From Methanobacteriota archaeon (GTDB lineage: Archaea > Thermoplasmatota > Poseidoniia > Poseidoniales > Poseidoniaceae), in assembly GCA_018645535.1 (NCBI GenBank), contig JABGWN010000016.1:1-5881 (forward strand): a DNA stretch of 5,881 nucleotides, written 5' to 3'. The stretch's first letter is position 1; each line of letters opens with the position of its first letter. The position numbers and the translations under genes are program-made. This document shows positions 4,941 through 5,881 of this stretch, one piece after another. A model generated the notes under the pieces. The model was given only the letters and a program-made list of their open reading frames with translations. It searched no databases and had not been told where the DNA came from.

Positions 4941-5881
4941 ATGCGAACCCTAGCAACGATTGTCCTTTGTTTGCTTCTACTGCCAATTGTGGCTCCTATC
5001 CTCTCTTCATCAGCGTCCTTAATCGATGCTGGTCAAACCGAGCAGATCAATGAGAAAGTTGTTGCATGGCAGCAACTAAGCGATGGTAAAGTTCTGATGG
5101 TAACGGGTTCAGGAACCCTTTCAGTCAACACATTCGAATCTGGAACGCACACAGCGGTCTGGAGTCTTGATCTCAACGTTACTGCGAATTCAGCACGAGT
5201 TGATACAGGCGAGAATCTTGTTTCAGTATCCCATACTTCAGGTGTTGTTATTATACAAATGACACAACAAATAATCACTCAATACATCAATACCTCAAAT
5301 CCTGTGGATGCAGTCGATTGGGATGACGATGGAGATGTTTGGATTGGATATTTCCCTGGTCAGCGAAGAGCTGAGGAATGGAGCGGAGGCATCCCGTCTG
5401 GTGTCGTAACCAGTTCCCATAGCGGTGGAATGACATCAATGCTGGTTACTTCAGACGGGCATGTTCTCACAGGAGGATACGATAACCGTGTCAAGGTTCA
5501 CGACAATACCGGAACCTTAGTTCAACAATTAACCGATATGACCTCTGCAGTCAATACACTGGAACTTGATGCTCAAGGACGGTTACTGGTGGGAACTGCT
5601 GGTGGCGATTTATTCCGTTACAATCTCAGTGATTATACCTATGAGATGCTTTCAATCACTTCGAATCCTCAACTCGTCTACATAGAACAAATGGACTTTG
5701 CATCCTATCATGTAGGAACACAATCAGGTGAAATCATCGTTGTCGATGTTCAAACCTTCCAAGAAGGAGATATGTACGATAGCAGCGGTAAAGTGATTGC
5801 ATCTCTGAAAGGTGCGAATGGGGAAGTCTACATCATCTCTGGATTTACATCCTCCACACGTGTACGATTGTACGATATTGA
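4941..5881 (+). CDS. Secreted or membrane-anchored beta-propeller (WD40/Reg_prop-like) protein, 3' end outside window
   Basis: The frame from the ATG at 4941 stays open for 313 codons to the window edge, so this is a partial gene. Residues 1-25 form a signal peptide: MRT, a hydrophobic core LATIVLCLLLLPIVAPIL, then SSSA with a plausible cleavage after A25. C10 lies inside the core and is not a lipobox. The exported part consists of repeated ~40-residue beta units with SDG/DAQG-type turns: about 42-62, 82-107, 121-142, 164-189, 203-230, 248-272 and 283-312. Typical pieces are SDGHVLTGGYDNRVKVHD (171-188), DWDDDGDVWIG (126-136) and LDAQGRLLVGTAGGDLFRYN (209-228), which resemble WD40 and ligand-binding Reg_prop propeller blades. 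A surface sensor or binding protein is likely, but no enzyme site is visible. If more sequence follows, it could include further blades, a membrane anchor or a signalling domain. It is divergent enough that the exact propeller family is uncertain. Confidence 0.85.
   Translation, partial: MRTLATIVLCLLLLPIVAPILSSSASLIDAGQTEQINEKVVAWQQLSDGKVLMVTGSGTLSVNTFESGTHTAVWSLDLNVTANSARVDTGENLVSVSHTSGVVIIQMTQQIITQYINTSNPVDAVDWDDDGDVWIGYFPGQRRAEEWSGGIPSGVVTSSHSGGMTSMLVTSDGHVLTGGYDNRVKVHDNTGTLVQQLTDMTSAVNTLELDAQGRLLVGTAGGDLFRYNLSDYTYEMLSITSNPQLVYIEQMDFASYHVGTQSGEIIVVDVQTFQEGDMYDSSGKVIASLKGANGEVYIISGFTSSTRVRLYDI

Noticed and set aside
5033..5278. Minus-strand ORF of 81 codons at the right end
   Set aside because: It is antisense to the open propeller frame, which has a signal peptide and repeated blade-like units.

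Overview
The window reads as a compact stretch of prokaryotic chromosome with six protein-coding genes, all on the + strand and tightly spaced. I see no RNA genes, mobile elements or CRISPR array. The most likely source is a mesophilic archaeon, possibly a marine euryarchaeote of the Poseidoniales (Marine Group II) type. This rests on indirect signs: mid-range GC by eye, an archaeal-style winged-helix regulator, a stand-alone multi-zinc-ribbon protein, a PssA-like CDP-alcohol phosphatidyltransferase, and a mix of Shine-Dalgarno-led starts with one apparently leaderless start behind a TATA-like box. There is no rRNA or other phylogenetic marker, so the assignment is an inference.

Layout. (1) Positions 2-436 are the 3' end of a P1B-type heavy-metal ATPase. 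It carries the phosphatase-domain GDGxND hinge and the last two membrane helices, and the last helix has a HEAS motif reminiscent of the P1B-4 class. (2) Positions 485-970 encode a small winged-helix (ArsR-like) DNA-binding protein without cysteines. (3) Positions 1019-1411 encode a 130-residue protein made of three tandem four-cysteine zinc ribbons. (4) Positions 1421-2305 encode a CDP-alcohol phosphatidyltransferase, most like phosphatidyl/archaetidylserine synthase, only 9 bases after the zinc-ribbon gene. (5) A 102-base intergenic region holds a 12-bp inverted repeat. (6) Positions 2408-4891 encode an 827-residue protein: a proline-free, R/E/Q/L-rich helical stretch of about 560 residues, then a basic Pro/Gly/Gln-rich linker and an acidic tail with repeated short RP/TP motifs. 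(7) Positions 4941-5881 hold the 5' part of a gene for a secreted or membrane-anchored beta-propeller protein that is still open at the window edge.

How the genes relate. The zinc-ribbon and phosphatidyltransferase genes are probably cotranscribed. The winged-helix gene follows the metal pump by 48 bases and could regulate it, but it has no recognisable metal site. The coiled-coil gene seems to start a new transcription unit, and the propeller gene probably has its own promoter. Nothing in the window is a clearly recognisable defence or mobile system. The least explained parts are the giant coiled-coil protein, with its unusual 4/7 hydrophobic spacing, and the inverted repeat upstream of it.
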